DNA of 64,000 nt from NCBI GenBank assembly GCA_002897735.1, contig BDTW01000008.1, positions 1 through 64,000 on the forward strand, in the 5' to 3' direction. The position numbers and the translations under genes were made by a program. Positions 47,974-55,170 of this stretch are shown here, piece after piece. Below the pieces are notes generated by a model that saw nothing but the letters and a program-made list of their open reading frames with translations, searched no databases and was not told the DNA's origin. Numbering within the stretch: the first letter of the stretch is position 1; every line of letters begins with the position of its first letter. The DNA comes from a bacterium BMS3Bbin13 (GTDB lineage Bacteria; Pseudomonadota; Gammaproteobacteria; 21-64-14).

Positions 47974-48225
47974 CGTTAGGAAAGGCTTTGTATTCCCGCG
48001 GGTTCCCGCGGAAAGCCGTGGACTTCGAGCGCCGCCCTTCCACCTTCTCCAGCCCGGGATTTCTCTCTGATAGCGCCGATCCTCTCTGTTTTTTAGAGGA
48101 TGAGCATGTGGCGAAGTCCGGAAGTTACCAACCATTTGTTCTTTTGAATTCAGCACCTTGGCGCCGGACTAATGGAGGAGGTTAAATCGGTTGAATCGGC
48201 ATGCGATTCGATAAATCGACCTACC

Positions 48226-48654
48226 TTAAAGGCCTTTCTTGTGGCCTTTGTCCTTGCGCGAGGACTTCTTTCTCGTTGGTGTTGCCTTCGACGCAGTTGC
48301 CCCCACGTCATCTGGCAAAACGGACTGTGCGAACAAATGAACTTTTCCTTCGACAGCCAACCGCGCTAACAGATAGACTGTGCTCTCTTCCGACAACTCC
48401 AGTCGCCTGGCCAGATCAGCCGCATCATGCGAGTTACCGTCATACAATAAATCCGCTACCGCCTCTTCCTTTCCGGCAAGCCAGTCCCCGAACAGGCCCT
48501 GCAACTCAGGGGTCGCGAAGGCAGCCAGCGCCGTGGTCTTCTGCAGGGCGGCCAGCATCTCCTTGCACATCTGCATGGGACCGCCTTCACCACCGCCCAT
48601 CATCTTCTTCATCATCTCCATCCCCATCTGGGGGTTCATGCCTGGTTTGTCCAT
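48226..48654 (-). CDS. Met-rich N-terminus / helix-turn-helix-like / Lys-rich tail protein, function unknown
   Basis: A 142-aa protein not recognised as a named family. Residues 1-33 contain 11 methionines (MNPQMGMEMMKKMMGG, then MQMCKEM). The middle (about 45-115) is helical with a segment resembling a winged-helix/HTH (DAADLARRLELSEESTVYLL). The last 25 residues are Lys/Arg-rich. Third gene of an operon with a second Met-rich protein and a methyltransferase. Clustered Met can bind Cu(I)/Ag(I) or act as an oxidant sink; neither is shown here. Confidence 0.72.
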   Translation of the reverse strand: MDKPGMNPQMGMEMMKKMMGGGEGGPMQMCKEMLAALQKTTALAAFATPELQGLFGDWLAGKEEAVADLLYDGNSHDAADLARRLELSEESTVYLLARLAVEGKVHLFAQSVLPDDVGATASKATPTRKKSSRKDKGHKKGL

Positions 48655-48674
48655 GTGATTGTCCTCTTGTCGCT

Positions 48675-48938
48675 TCAGTTGCTTGCCTGGGCTTTCAGCC
48701 CATCCATCATGCGCTCCAGCATGGCTTGGGCAAGATCCTTCCTATCGGCCGGTTCCAGCGCGGAAAACATCATGTTCATGCAGCGTGGCATCATGTTCTG
48801 CATGAATTCCATGCGGTCTTCAGGGCGCATTTCCTTGAACACGCTGTCCATCATGGACTCCATCATGCGAGGCATGTCCTCCGGCCTCATCATCCCTGAC
48901 ATCATCTTTTCCATAATCTTCTGCATTGTTTCTTTCAT
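48675..48938 (-). CDS. Met-rich small protein, function unknown
   Basis: An 87-aa, apparently soluble, mostly helical protein with 23 methionines (about 26%), many as MM pairs spaced 3-4 residues apart (KIMEKMMSGMMRPEDM, PRMMESMMDS), and a single Cys (PRCMN). There is no signal peptide. GAGGTG lies upstream of the start. It is 5 bp downstream of the methyltransferase gene and 20 bp upstream of the next Met-rich gene, so the three form an operon. Met spacing on helices suggests a hydrophobic or metal-binding face. Confidence 0.75.
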   Translation of the reverse strand: MKETMQKIMEKMMSGMMRPEDMPRMMESMMDSVFKEMRPEDRMEFMQNMMPRCMNMMFSALEPADRKDLAQAMLERMMDGLKAQASN

Positions 48939-48943
48939 GCTTG

Positions 48944-49552
48944 TTACACCTCATTTGTCTGTTTATTGAAGACCGCGCCATAGTGGTAGGGGCCGACCTC
49001 GACCACCTTCTCCAATGAAAAGCCGGCTGGCTCGGCCACCTGCTGCATGTCTTCTGGCTCCATGCGCAATTCCGTGTCAGGGCCACGTGGCTGCCCCAGC
49101 ACAGTGGTTTCTTCACGGGGGAGCCGGTGCCAGTTGACCACGACGAAACGGCCACCGGGCTTGAGCGCCTGATACACCGACCGGGCAAGCCCGGTCTTGT
49201 CTGGCACGCCATGGAAGGTGTTGGCGATGAACACCAGATCCACGAGCCCGGAGATCTGTTTGGGCAATTCCCGGGCGTCGCTCAGGACGGCATGGAAATT
49301 GGGGTGTCCGTCGCAGGCCTTTTTCGCCCGTTCGAGCAGCGCCTCGTCCAGGTCCACCGCCCATATCTTGCCGGGATGGACCAGCTCACACATGGGCCGG
49401 GTGAAGTGGCCGTCGCCACAGCACAGATCGACAACGGTCATCCCGGGTTGCATGCCGACGGTCCGCAGCACGGCTTCCGGGTCGGGCCACAGGGCTTCCC
49501 ACCAATCCTTGTCCGGCATCAGGGTCGAGGGAAATCGGGTATCTTGATTCAT
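48944..49552 (-). CDS. class I SAM-dependent methyltransferase
   Basis: A 202-aa methyltransferase. Motif I is VVDLCCGDGHFTRP (about 40-53) with an unusual tandem Cys; then IWAVDLDEALLE (motif II), LVDLVFIANTFHGVPDK (motif IV region) and ALKPGGRFVVVNWH (motif VI). Closest in style to small-molecule methyltransferases of the UbiE/thiopurine type; the substrate is unknown. First gene of the Met-rich operon, reading away from a promoter region with three CATATG-type boxes shared with the divergent GST-like gene. Confidence 0.85.
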   Translation of the reverse strand: MNQDTRFPSTLMPDKDWWEALWPDPEAVLRTVGMQPGMTVVDLCCGDGHFTRPMCELVHPGKIWAVDLDEALLERAKKACDGHPNFHAVLSDARELPKQISGLVDLVFIANTFHGVPDKTGLARSVYQALKPGGRFVVVNWHRLPREETTVLGQPRGPDTELRMEPEDMQQVAEPAGFSLEKVVEVGPYHYGAVFNKQTNEV

Positions 49553-49589
49553 GGGGGCTCCGTTTGACTTTCAGGCGGGACTCGCGGAA

Positions 49590-49627
49590 TATATGCGCAT
49601 CGACTCATATGCGAGCGTACACATATG
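49590..49627. promoter_or_regulatory. triple CATATG operator array A (methyltransferase / GST)
   Basis: Boxes TATATG (49590-49595), CATATG (49606-49611) and CATATG (49622-49627) are spaced exactly 16 bp apart in the 118-bp gap between divergent genes. A -35-like TTGACT (49564-49569) faces the GST gene, and TATATT at 49588-49593 (minus strand) could be the -10 of the methyltransferase operon. The same array, same period, precedes the ArsR-family gene (50667-50704), which is therefore the likely binder. Confidence 0.7.
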
Positions 49628-49670
49628 AACGACACCGGGTCAACCGGTTTGTTCCCGAGGGAAACCAGCC

Positions 49671-50330
49671 ATGCCCCAGATCCAGTTCTTCTACAATGAC
49701 GTCTGCCCCTTCGCCTACCGCGTACGCCTGGCCTTGGCGGAAAAGGGGATCGCGCACGAGGCCCGGGTGATCGACCTGCAGAACATCCCGGACTGGTATG
49801 CCGAGATCTCCCCCACGGGCAAGGTCCCCCTGCTCAAGGTGGACGACGCCGTGGTCTGGGAGAGCACCGTCATCAACGAGTTCCTCGAGGATCTGTTTCC
49901 GGAACCGCCGCTGCTGCCCCGCGAGCCGGTCGCCCGGGCGCACGCCCGCATCTGGATCGAATACTGCAACGGCACCTTCCAGCCCAACTGCTGCGGACTG
50001 GTGTTCGAACTGGACGAGAGCCGACACGCGGGCATCCGTGAGGCGCTCCTCGACAGCCTGCAGACCATTGAGGAGGCGCTGGCCGCGACCGCCGGCCCCT
50101 ACTGGCTGGGCGAGAAAGTCGGCCTGGTGGACCTCACCTACTATCCTTTCTTCGAGCACATGCCGACATTGAGCGAATACCGGGGATTCGAACTGCCCGA
50201 CAACCTGCCCAACGTGCACCGCTGGCTTTCCGCGATGCGGGAGCGTCCGTCGGTCCAGGTCAACCGCCAGCCGGCCGAGTTCTACATCGAGGCATACCGG
50301 CCTTATGTCGAAGGGCGTTACGGGAAATAG
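49671..50330 (+). CDS. glutathione S-transferase-like protein
   Basis: A 219-aa protein with an N-terminal thioredoxin-fold domain (FFYNDVCPFAYRVRLALAEKGI; the Cys at about 12 sits at the catalytic N-terminal helix as in omega-class/GrxC-like GSTs), the cis-Pro segment GKVPLLKVDD and the glutathione gamma-Glu binding ESTVINEFLED, then a helical C-terminal domain with a vicinal NCCGL Cys pair (about residue 107). It probably binds glutathione to reduce or conjugate thiol/electrophile substrates. It is divergent from the methyltransferase operon across operator array A. Confidence 0.85.
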   Translation: MPQIQFFYNDVCPFAYRVRLALAEKGIAHEARVIDLQNIPDWYAEISPTGKVPLLKVDDAVVWESTVINEFLEDLFPEPPLLPREPVARAHARIWIEYCNGTFQPNCCGLVFELDESRHAGIREALLDSLQTIEEALAATAGPYWLGEKVGLVDLTYYPFFEHMPTLSEYRGFELPDNLPNVHRWLSAMRERPSVQVNRQPAEFYIEAYRPYVEGRYGK

Positions 50331-50347
50331 GCCGGGTGTACCGAAAT

Positions 50348-50375
50348 GGGTGCCTGGCCCGGGGGTCAGGCACCC
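50348..50375. terminator. hairpin between convergent GST and Met-rich genes
   Basis: A 9-bp stem GGGTGCCTG (50348-50356) / CAGGCACCC (50367-50375), extendable by inner GC pairing, occupies most of the 51-bp gap between the GST stop and the stop of the small Met-rich gene. There is no T-tract; it may end transcription from both sides. Confidence 0.45.
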
Positions 50376-50381
50376 GTCGGC

Positions 50382-50564
50382 TCAGGATTCGTGGGACGAA
50401 TCCTCCGCCTTTGCCGCCACGGCCCGGTCGGGCGTCGTTTCCGACGATTCCCCGGTCTTGGAACCGTTCATTATCGCCATGCATCCCTGCATCACTCCCA
50501 TGCCTTTTTCCATCATGCCGGCGGGATTCATGTTACTCATCATGTTGCTGCACTTCTTCATCAT
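50382..50564 (-). CDS. 60-aa Met-rich peptide, function unknown
   Basis: Residues 1-32 hold 11 Met and two Cys (MMKKCSNMMSNMNPAGMMEK, then GMGVMQGCMAIM); the rest is a polar Ser/Glu/Ala tail. The Met-rich head resembles the N-terminus of the 142-aa protein encoded at 48226-48654 (both have MNPxxMM-type spacing). AGAGGA lies 7 nt upstream of the ATG at 50564. It is divergent from the ArsR-family gene across operator array B. Too short for most gene finders to call with confidence, but the ribosome binding site and the homology-like composition support it. Confidence 0.65.
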   Translation of the reverse strand: MMKKCSNMMSNMNPAGMMEKGMGVMQGCMAIMNGSKTGESSETTPDRAVAAKAEDSSHES

Positions 50565-50666
50565 GGCGCGTTCCTCTAATGATCGGGTTTCGCGGGATTG
50601 CTCCGGGCAACGGCGCTTTGACAACCTGCCCGGGATTGCGGAACATGCTGAGAGTGAGCCTATACA

Positions 50667-50704
50667 CATATGAGCGTGCCCGCATATGAGTAGTAACGCA
50701 TATG
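50667..50704. promoter_or_regulatory. triple CATATG operator array B (Met-rich peptide / ArsR)
   Basis: Three perfect CATATG boxes at 50667-50672, 50683-50688 and 50699-50704 are spaced exactly 16 bp apart. The second contains the ATG start codon of the ArsR-family gene and the third lies inside its coding sequence, so a bound repressor would also block its own translation start region. A perfect TTGACA is at 50618-50623 on the plus strand, with a poor -10 (GAACAT) 17 bp on. Array A between the methyltransferase and GST genes has the same form. Confidence 0.75.
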
Positions 50705-51024
50705 ATTGCGGGTCTGTCAAGACCCTGAGTGGATTGTTTAAGCTGCTGGCCGAGCCCAACCGCCTGCGCATCCTGTGCAGCCTGGGCCTGGAATGCCGAC
50801 CGGTCTCGGACATCGTCGAGGCCACGGGTCTGAGTCAGACCAACGTCTCCTTCCACTTGCGGGCCCTGCGCGAGGCGGGCCTGGTGCGGCCGGAGCGGCG
50901 CGGACCCTACATCTATTACTGCCTCCCGGATCCCGCCCTGCTCAAGCTGCTGGACGACTTTCGCCACTGGCACGACCAGCGAACAGCCAACGGGGCATCC
51001 CCACCTTCCACAGGGCGACGATAA
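50686..51024 (+). CDS. ArsR/SmtB-family winged-helix transcription regulator
   Basis: A 112-aa regulator with the ArsR fold: LFKLLAEPNRLRILCSLGLE, recognition helix GLSQTNVSFHLRALREAGLV (both at family positions), and the wing RPERRGPYIYYCLPDP. Cysteines are at 8, 31, 37 and 79. The canonical ArsR metalloid site (CVC in helix 3) is absent; only C37 lies near it, so the inducer cannot be read off. It probably represses both divergent units through the CATATG arrays. Confidence 0.9.
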   Translation: MSSNAYDCGSVKTLSGLFKLLAEPNRLRILCSLGLECRPVSDIVEATGLSQTNVSFHLRALREAGLVRPERRGPYIYYCLPDPALLKLLDDFRHWHDQRTANGASPPSTGRR

Positions 51025-51027
51025 TCC

Positions 51028-51809
51028 AAAAAGGGGTCAGTACCCTTTCTCTTCCTTCCGCGGCCTTCCTCGTCTGGCCTGCCCCACCTTACGCCCGATG
51101 GTCCGTTCTATCTCGCCCCGAAACCGATCATTGCCCAGCGGCGTCCCGCTCTGAACCGCGGCCTGAATGTTGTGTACCTGATCCGGCTCGAGCGCATTAC
51201 GAAACAGTTCCCGATAAGCAAATTGCCGGGAACCGGGATCCCGCCCGAGCTCGCGGTACAGGGCGTGGCCCGTCACCACTAAGTCGCGATGCCCCGTTGC
51301 GTTGGTGCGGTAACTGGACCAACGATAGTCGATCGGCTTACCGACCATCCCGGCACGCACGGGATTGAGCTCGATGTATCGCATGCAGGCGAGCAAATAG
51401 TCGTCCGACGCAATGATAGAGCCTTTATGCCTCCCCTCCCACAATGTGCCTGTCTTGCCGTACGTATGATTGATATAGGGCACGTAATGGCGTCCGACAT
51501 ACTGAATGGTCCAGCTGATGGCCCCGGGAACGTCCGGCGTGACGAGAAGATGGACGTGATTGGTCATCAGACAATAAGCATGGACCTTGCAACCATGTCT
51601 ATTGGCACCCTCGGCCAAGCGCTTCAGGTAAACTCCGTAATCTCCAGCGTCAAAAAACACCGCTTGCCGGCAGTTCCCGCGCTGGATTACATGCGCAGCA
51701 ATGCCCGGGAAATAGAATCGGGGCTTGCGAGGCATACGAACATCCTTGTTCAATCCGCATCTGCTGGAAGCTTAACAGGGTGATACGCTAAAGGGTACTG
51801 ACCCCTTTT
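51028..51809. mobile_element. RAYT/IS200-like element bounded by 20-bp inverted repeats
   Basis: The sequence at 51029-51048 (AAAAGGGGTCAGTACCCTTT) is the exact reverse complement of 51790-51809. The two copies enclose one transposase gene with little else (about 780 bp in all). Each copy also contains an internal palindrome-like GGGTCAGTACCC core. IS200/REP-type transposases act on hairpin ends and not classical inverted repeats, so these may be REP-type recognition sequences flanking a domesticated gene. Confidence 0.75.
51037..51753 (-). CDS. REP-associated tyrosine transposase (RAYT, Y1-Tnp family)
   Basis: A 238-aa HUH-type transposase: FPGIAAHVIQRGNCRQAVFF at the N-terminus, the HUH motif TNHVHLLVTP, the catalytic Tyr region QYVGRHYVPYIN, LWEGRHKGSII and RYIELNPVRAGMV, all RAYT features. 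C-terminal basic tail GRPRKEEKGY. The last two codons and the stop TGA fall inside the left inverted repeat (51037-51045). The ATG at 51735 (MPRKPRFYF) is the more family-like start; 51753 is the longer alternative. Confidence 0.9.
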   Translation of the reverse strand: MNKDVRMPRKPRFYFPGIAAHVIQRGNCRQAVFFDAGDYGVYLKRLAEGANRHGCKVHAYCLMTNHVHLLVTPDVPGAISWTIQYVGRHYVPYINHTYGKTGTLWEGRHKGSIIASDDYLLACMRYIELNPVRAGMVGKPIDYRWSSYRTNATGHRDLVVTGHALYRELGRDPGSRQFAYRELFRNALEPDQVHNIQAAVQSGTPLGNDRFRGEIERTIGRKVGQARRGRPRKEEKGY

Positions 51810-52008
51810 CCCCCTTCTCGACCGCTGCAATCCACACTCAACGACCGGTGGACCCGACGTGTCATCGAGGATAGCGGCAACCCGAAAAACGCGGGTATTG
51901 GACAACGAAAGGCGAAAAACGCAGAATAGCGGAGATTACAGGGTCCGGTACCCGGCGGGCATACGTGCGGATGCCGGGTTTATGTGTCCAAGCAAAGTGG
52001 AGTACCGA

Positions 52009-52416
52009 ATGGCAAAGAAAGCTGTGAAGAGAGCAATGACCAAGAAAACGGGCCGAAAGAAAAAGGCTTCTACGGTTTCGGCCTCCGTCGGACCCGCCGT
52101 GAGGGGTAAGGCGTGGACCCAGGCGCAGACGATACGGCACTTGGCGGAAACCTCCGGGCTGCCCGCCACACAGGCCAAGGCCCTGTTCGCCGAACTCAGC
52201 GTCGTCGCGGAACGGCATTTGAAGAAGGGATCGGTCGGGACGTTCACCATCCCGGGCCTGGCGCGGTTGCGGGTGACCATGCGGCCGAAAAGCAAGGCCC
52301 GCCAGGGCCGTAATCCGTTCACGGGCGAGGAGATCACCATCCCGGCGAAGCCCGCACGGAGGGCGTTGCGCGCCCGGCCGGTCAAGGCGATCAAGGACAA
52401 GGTGGAAGGGAAGTAA
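52009..52416 (+). CDS. HU/histone-like DNA-binding protein with basic tails
   Basis: A 135-aa protein: a Lys/Arg-rich N-terminal tail (about 1-35, KKAVKRAMTKKTGRKKK), then an HU/IHF-type domain (about 38-115) with GSVGTFTIPGLARLRVTMRP and the arm segment KARQGRNPFTGEEITIPAKP, then a basic C-terminus. The start at 52009 has GGAG 7 nt upstream. Resembles histone-like HU-family proteins with eukaryote-H1-like tails. Alone between the RAYT element and the aldolase gene. Confidence 0.85.
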   Translation: MAKKAVKRAMTKKTGRKKKASTVSASVGPAVRGKAWTQAQTIRHLAETSGLPATQAKALFAELSVVAERHLKKGSVGTFTIPGLARLRVTMRPKSKARQGRNPFTGEEITIPAKPARRALRARPVKAIKDKVEGK

Positions 52417-52745
52417 GAAAGGCACGGCATGGGGGGATATCGCCCCCCCGCCGTGTATACGGCGAACAAGAGCCGGTGGCACGAAGACAGGGGGATTCTT
52501 TGGTTTCGCCCCCCCCATCCCATCCTTCTCCCGGTGGGAGAAGGAACCACCGATTCGGATTAGTGGGAAATCCATAGGGTTCCGGTACCCCGGTGCGGTG
52601 CCGTGCCCGGCATGCGAAATGGGACATCCAAGTCCCATTTCGTCTTGCGCCCGGCGACAAGCACTCGCCCCCCTCCCGCCGTTCTGCGTTCGTCTCCGCT
52701 CGAAAGATAGCGCTACCGTCGAGTCGCGCTTGTTCCCGCCTGTTA
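52417..52745. other. 329-bp intergenic region with two hairpins
   Basis: No gene is seen. A 9-bp hairpin CCTTCTCCC-GGT-GGGAGAAGG (52524-52544), of a type common as dispersed repeats, and a 10-bp hairpin GAAATGGGAC-ATCCAA-GTCCCATTTC (52616-52641) lie between the convergent HU-like and aldolase genes. Neither has a strong T-tract; the second may end transcription on either strand. Confidence 0.5.
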
Positions 52746-54719
52746 CTAGATCACCCGTTCGTTGCCCCCGTCGATGGGGATCTGGGCACCGGTGGTCTTG
52801 GCGAACAACGGACCGCACATCTCGGCGGCGAGTTCGGCCACGTCGCGGCTGGTGACCTCGACGCCCAGCACGTTGCGACGCTTGTATTCCTCGACACCGA
52901 GGCCGTAACGGGCGGCGCGCGAGGCCAGGACCTCGGGCGTCCAGATGCCGGTATCGAACACGGCGTTGGGATGCAGGACGTTGACGCGGATCCCTTCGCC
53001 CCCCCACTCCAGCGCGGCGACCCGCGCGAGTTGGTTGAGCGCCGCCTTGGAGGCCGAGTAGGCGGCCGCGCCGGGACCCGGCGCCGGAACGTTCTTCGAA
53101 CCGATCACCACCACCCGTCCGCGGCGCGGTGCCAAGCGCAGCAGCGGCCAAGCGCCGCGCAGGAGTTCGAGGTTCGCATCGAGGTTGACCGACATGACCC
53201 GGCGCCACTCCTCCATCGGTAACTCGGCGATGGAACGGCTCTCCGGGAACACGCCGGCATTGAGGATCAGCATGTCGATCCCGCCGAAGGCGCGCACGCC
53301 GCATTCGAACGCGGCGGCCACCTGCGCGGGATCGGCGACGTCGCAACGGACCCCGCAGTAGCCCGGGCGCGGGTACAACGCCTCCACGCGCGGGTCGATG
53401 TCCAGGCCGAGCACCGCCGCGCCGCGCGCGCGCAACGCGTCCACGCACGCCCGCCCGATGCCCGAGGCGGCGCCGGTAACCAGCGCCGCCTCGCCCGCGA
53501 ACCTCGGGGGCGACCCGCCGCGGCGCAGCTTGGCCTGTTCCAGTTCCCAGTACTCGACTTCGAAGATCTCGCGCGCCGGCAGTGCCCGGTGCCCGCCCAG
53601 GGCCGTGGCGCGCAGGATCACTCCGATGGTGTGCTCGTAGAGGTCGCGCACGACCGCCGCGTCGGCGGCACTGCGGCCCACGGTGCACAGGCCCAGATCC
53701 GGGTCCAGGATGACGCGCGGCGCCGGATCGAGCATCGTCTTGCGCGTGGGGGACCGCGGTTCGTACGTCTCGAAGTAGGCGCGGTATTCGCGGGCATAGG
53801 CCCCGACGTCGCGACCCAGCATCGGCACGCGCTTGGTGCGGATCACGTGGTCCGGCGTCGCCGGTCCCTGCTGCGAGATCGTCGCGAGGTCGGGGCGGCG
53901 GGCAAAGGCGAGGAATTCCGGTTCGGGGGCGCAGTGCAGGATCATCGGAGCCCCCGCCGCCTCCGAGATCGCGCGGCGCAGATTCGCGATTTCCTCCGGC
54001 GCCGTCGCAGGGACCTCGACCGGCACCGGGGCCGGCAACGACCAGGCGCGGTGTTTCGCCAGATAGGCCTCGGCGCACGAGACCAGCTCGATCATCCGCT
54101 CGTAGGACTCGCGCGCCGTCTCCCCGAACGAGAAGATGCCGTGATTCATCAGCACCATGCCCTCGGTCCGCTCCCCGGCCCCGGCCGGGAAGCGCTCCGC
54201 GCACAGCCGAGCCAGATCGAAACCGGGCATCACGTAGGGGATGATCACGACCCGCTCGCCGTAGACTTCGCGGATGCGCTCCGCCCCATCCGCGGTATTG
54301 GTGATCGTGACCACCGCGTCGGCGTGGGTATGATCCACGTACCGGTAGGGAAGGATCGCGTGCAGGATCGCCTCGATCGACGGCGTGGGCGCCGAGGCGC
54401 GTGTCATGTGCGTCTTGAGTTCGTTCACCATCTCCGTATCGGAGAGGGCCGGCAGCGCCGAGAGCGCCGTCAGGTGATCGAGACGCACCGGGGCGAAGCC
54501 GGCCTCGTCGATCGACTCGAGGTCCCAACCGCTGCCCTTCACGTACAGCAGCGTCTCCTCCTCCGCGAGCAGGTTGCGCTCCGCGATCTTGACCGAGGTA
54601 TTCCCGCCGCCGTGCAACACGAGCGCGGGCTCGCGGCCCAACAGCCGCGAGGAATACACCCGCAGGCCGAGATCGCCGGGGAACCCGGCCGCTTCATCAT
54701 CGTTCCAGAGACTCTTCAC
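52746..54719 (-). CDS. bifunctional class II aldolase / short-chain dehydrogenase
   Basis: A 657-aa fusion. The N-terminal half (about 1-370) is a class II (L-fuculose/rhamnulose phosphate-type) aldolase with LHGGGNTSVK, the zinc ligand motif YVDHTHADAV and MNHGIFSFGE. The C-terminal half (about 400-657) is an SDR dehydrogenase with TGAASGIGRA (NAD binding), SKN and the catalytic YSASK. This architecture is known in rhamnose degradation (RhaD-type fusion making dihydroxyacetone phosphate and lactate). No other sugar genes lie nearby, so the substrate is uncertain. Confidence 0.88.
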   Translation of the reverse strand: MKSLWNDDEAAGFPGDLGLRVYSSRLLGREPALVLHGGGNTSVKIAERNLLAEEETLLYVKGSGWDLESIDEAGFAPVRLDHLTALSALPALSDTEMVNELKTHMTRASAPTPSIEAILHAILPYRYVDHTHADAVVTITNTADGAERIREVYGERVVIIPYVMPGFDLARLCAERFPAGAGERTEGMVLMNHGIFSFGETARESYERMIELVSCAEAYLAKHRAWSLPAPVPVEVPATAPEEIANLRRAISEAAGAPMILHCAPEPEFLAFARRPDLATISQQGPATPDHVIRTKRVPMLGRDVGAYAREYRAYFETYEPRSPTRKTMLDPAPRVILDPDLGLCTVGRSAADAAVVRDLYEHTIGVILRATALGGHRALPAREIFEVEYWELEQAKLRRGGSPPRFAGEAALVTGAASGIGRACVDALRARGAAVLGLDIDPRVEALYPRPGYCGVRCDVADPAQVAAAFECGVRAFGGIDMLILNAGVFPESRSIAELPMEEWRRVMSVNLDANLELLRGAWPLLRLAPRRGRVVVIGSKNVPAPGPGAAAYSASKAALNQLARVAALEWGGEGIRVNVLHPNAVFDTGIWTPEVLASRAARYGLGVEEYKRRNVLGVEVTSRDVAELAAEMCGPLFAKTTGAQIPIDGGNERVI

Positions 54720-54874
54720 ATGCGCGGACCAGATCGGGGGGGCGTACCCGGAGCGGCGCCCGGGCGGAAAGCTAGTCGATCACGGCCGGGGACGCAAGGG
54801 GCGCGGGCGGCTTGATCGCGGGCGCCGGATTGCCTACCTTAGCAACCGCAGATCCGGCAACGAACGGTGAAATC

Positions 54875-55159
54875 ATGGCATCCGACATCGACGAACTCTC
54901 CGTGGACTACACGGAGGACGGCATCCAGGTAGTGAAACAGCTCGACAAGGTGGTCCTGTCGCGCGGCGCATGGAGCACCATTCTCTACCGCTACCAGGAA
55001 TGGGATCGAAAGAAGGGCGCCTACGGCCCGGACAAGTTCACCATCCGCCGCTACCAGAAGCGCGGCGGCGAGTACCAGCAGAAGTCGAAGTTCACCATCT
55101 CCAGCAAGGACCAGGCGCGCGCCATCATCGAGGCGCTGTCGGGATGGACCAGCGACTGA
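54875..55159 (+). CDS. small protein, possibly PC4-like
   Basis: A 94-aa protein with LDKVVLSRGAWSTILYRYQE, then KFTIRRYQKRGGEYQQKSKF, then SSKDQARAIIEALSGW: alternating beta-strands followed by a helix, a layout resembling the PC4/p15 single-strand-binding fold. The similarity is judged by eye only. The ATG at 54875 starts MASDIDELSVD. It converges with the NYN-domain gene, 11 bp away. Function not established. Confidence 0.72.
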   Translation: MASDIDELSVDYTEDGIQVVKQLDKVVLSRGAWSTILYRYQEWDRKKGAYGPDKFTIRRYQKRGGEYQQKSKFTISSKDQARAIIEALSGWTSD

Positions 55160-55170
55160 CCCGGCGCCGG

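Noticed and set aside
48079-48101. Hairpin ATCCTCT/AGAGGAT downstream of the Met-rich operon as a terminator
   Set aside because: The T-run is in the loop, not after the stem, and it lies about 125 bp beyond the operon end; it is not a convincing terminator.
47860-48156. Minus-strand open frame giving a WWRRGESNPRP peptide
   Set aside because: It is the antisense of the tmRNA 3' end, a well-known source of spurious proteins.
47938-52745. Genomic island integrated at ssrA with att repeats
   Set aside because: The region after ssrA is accessory in content, but I found no second copy of the ssrA 3' end and no integrase gene, so an att-bounded island is not supported.
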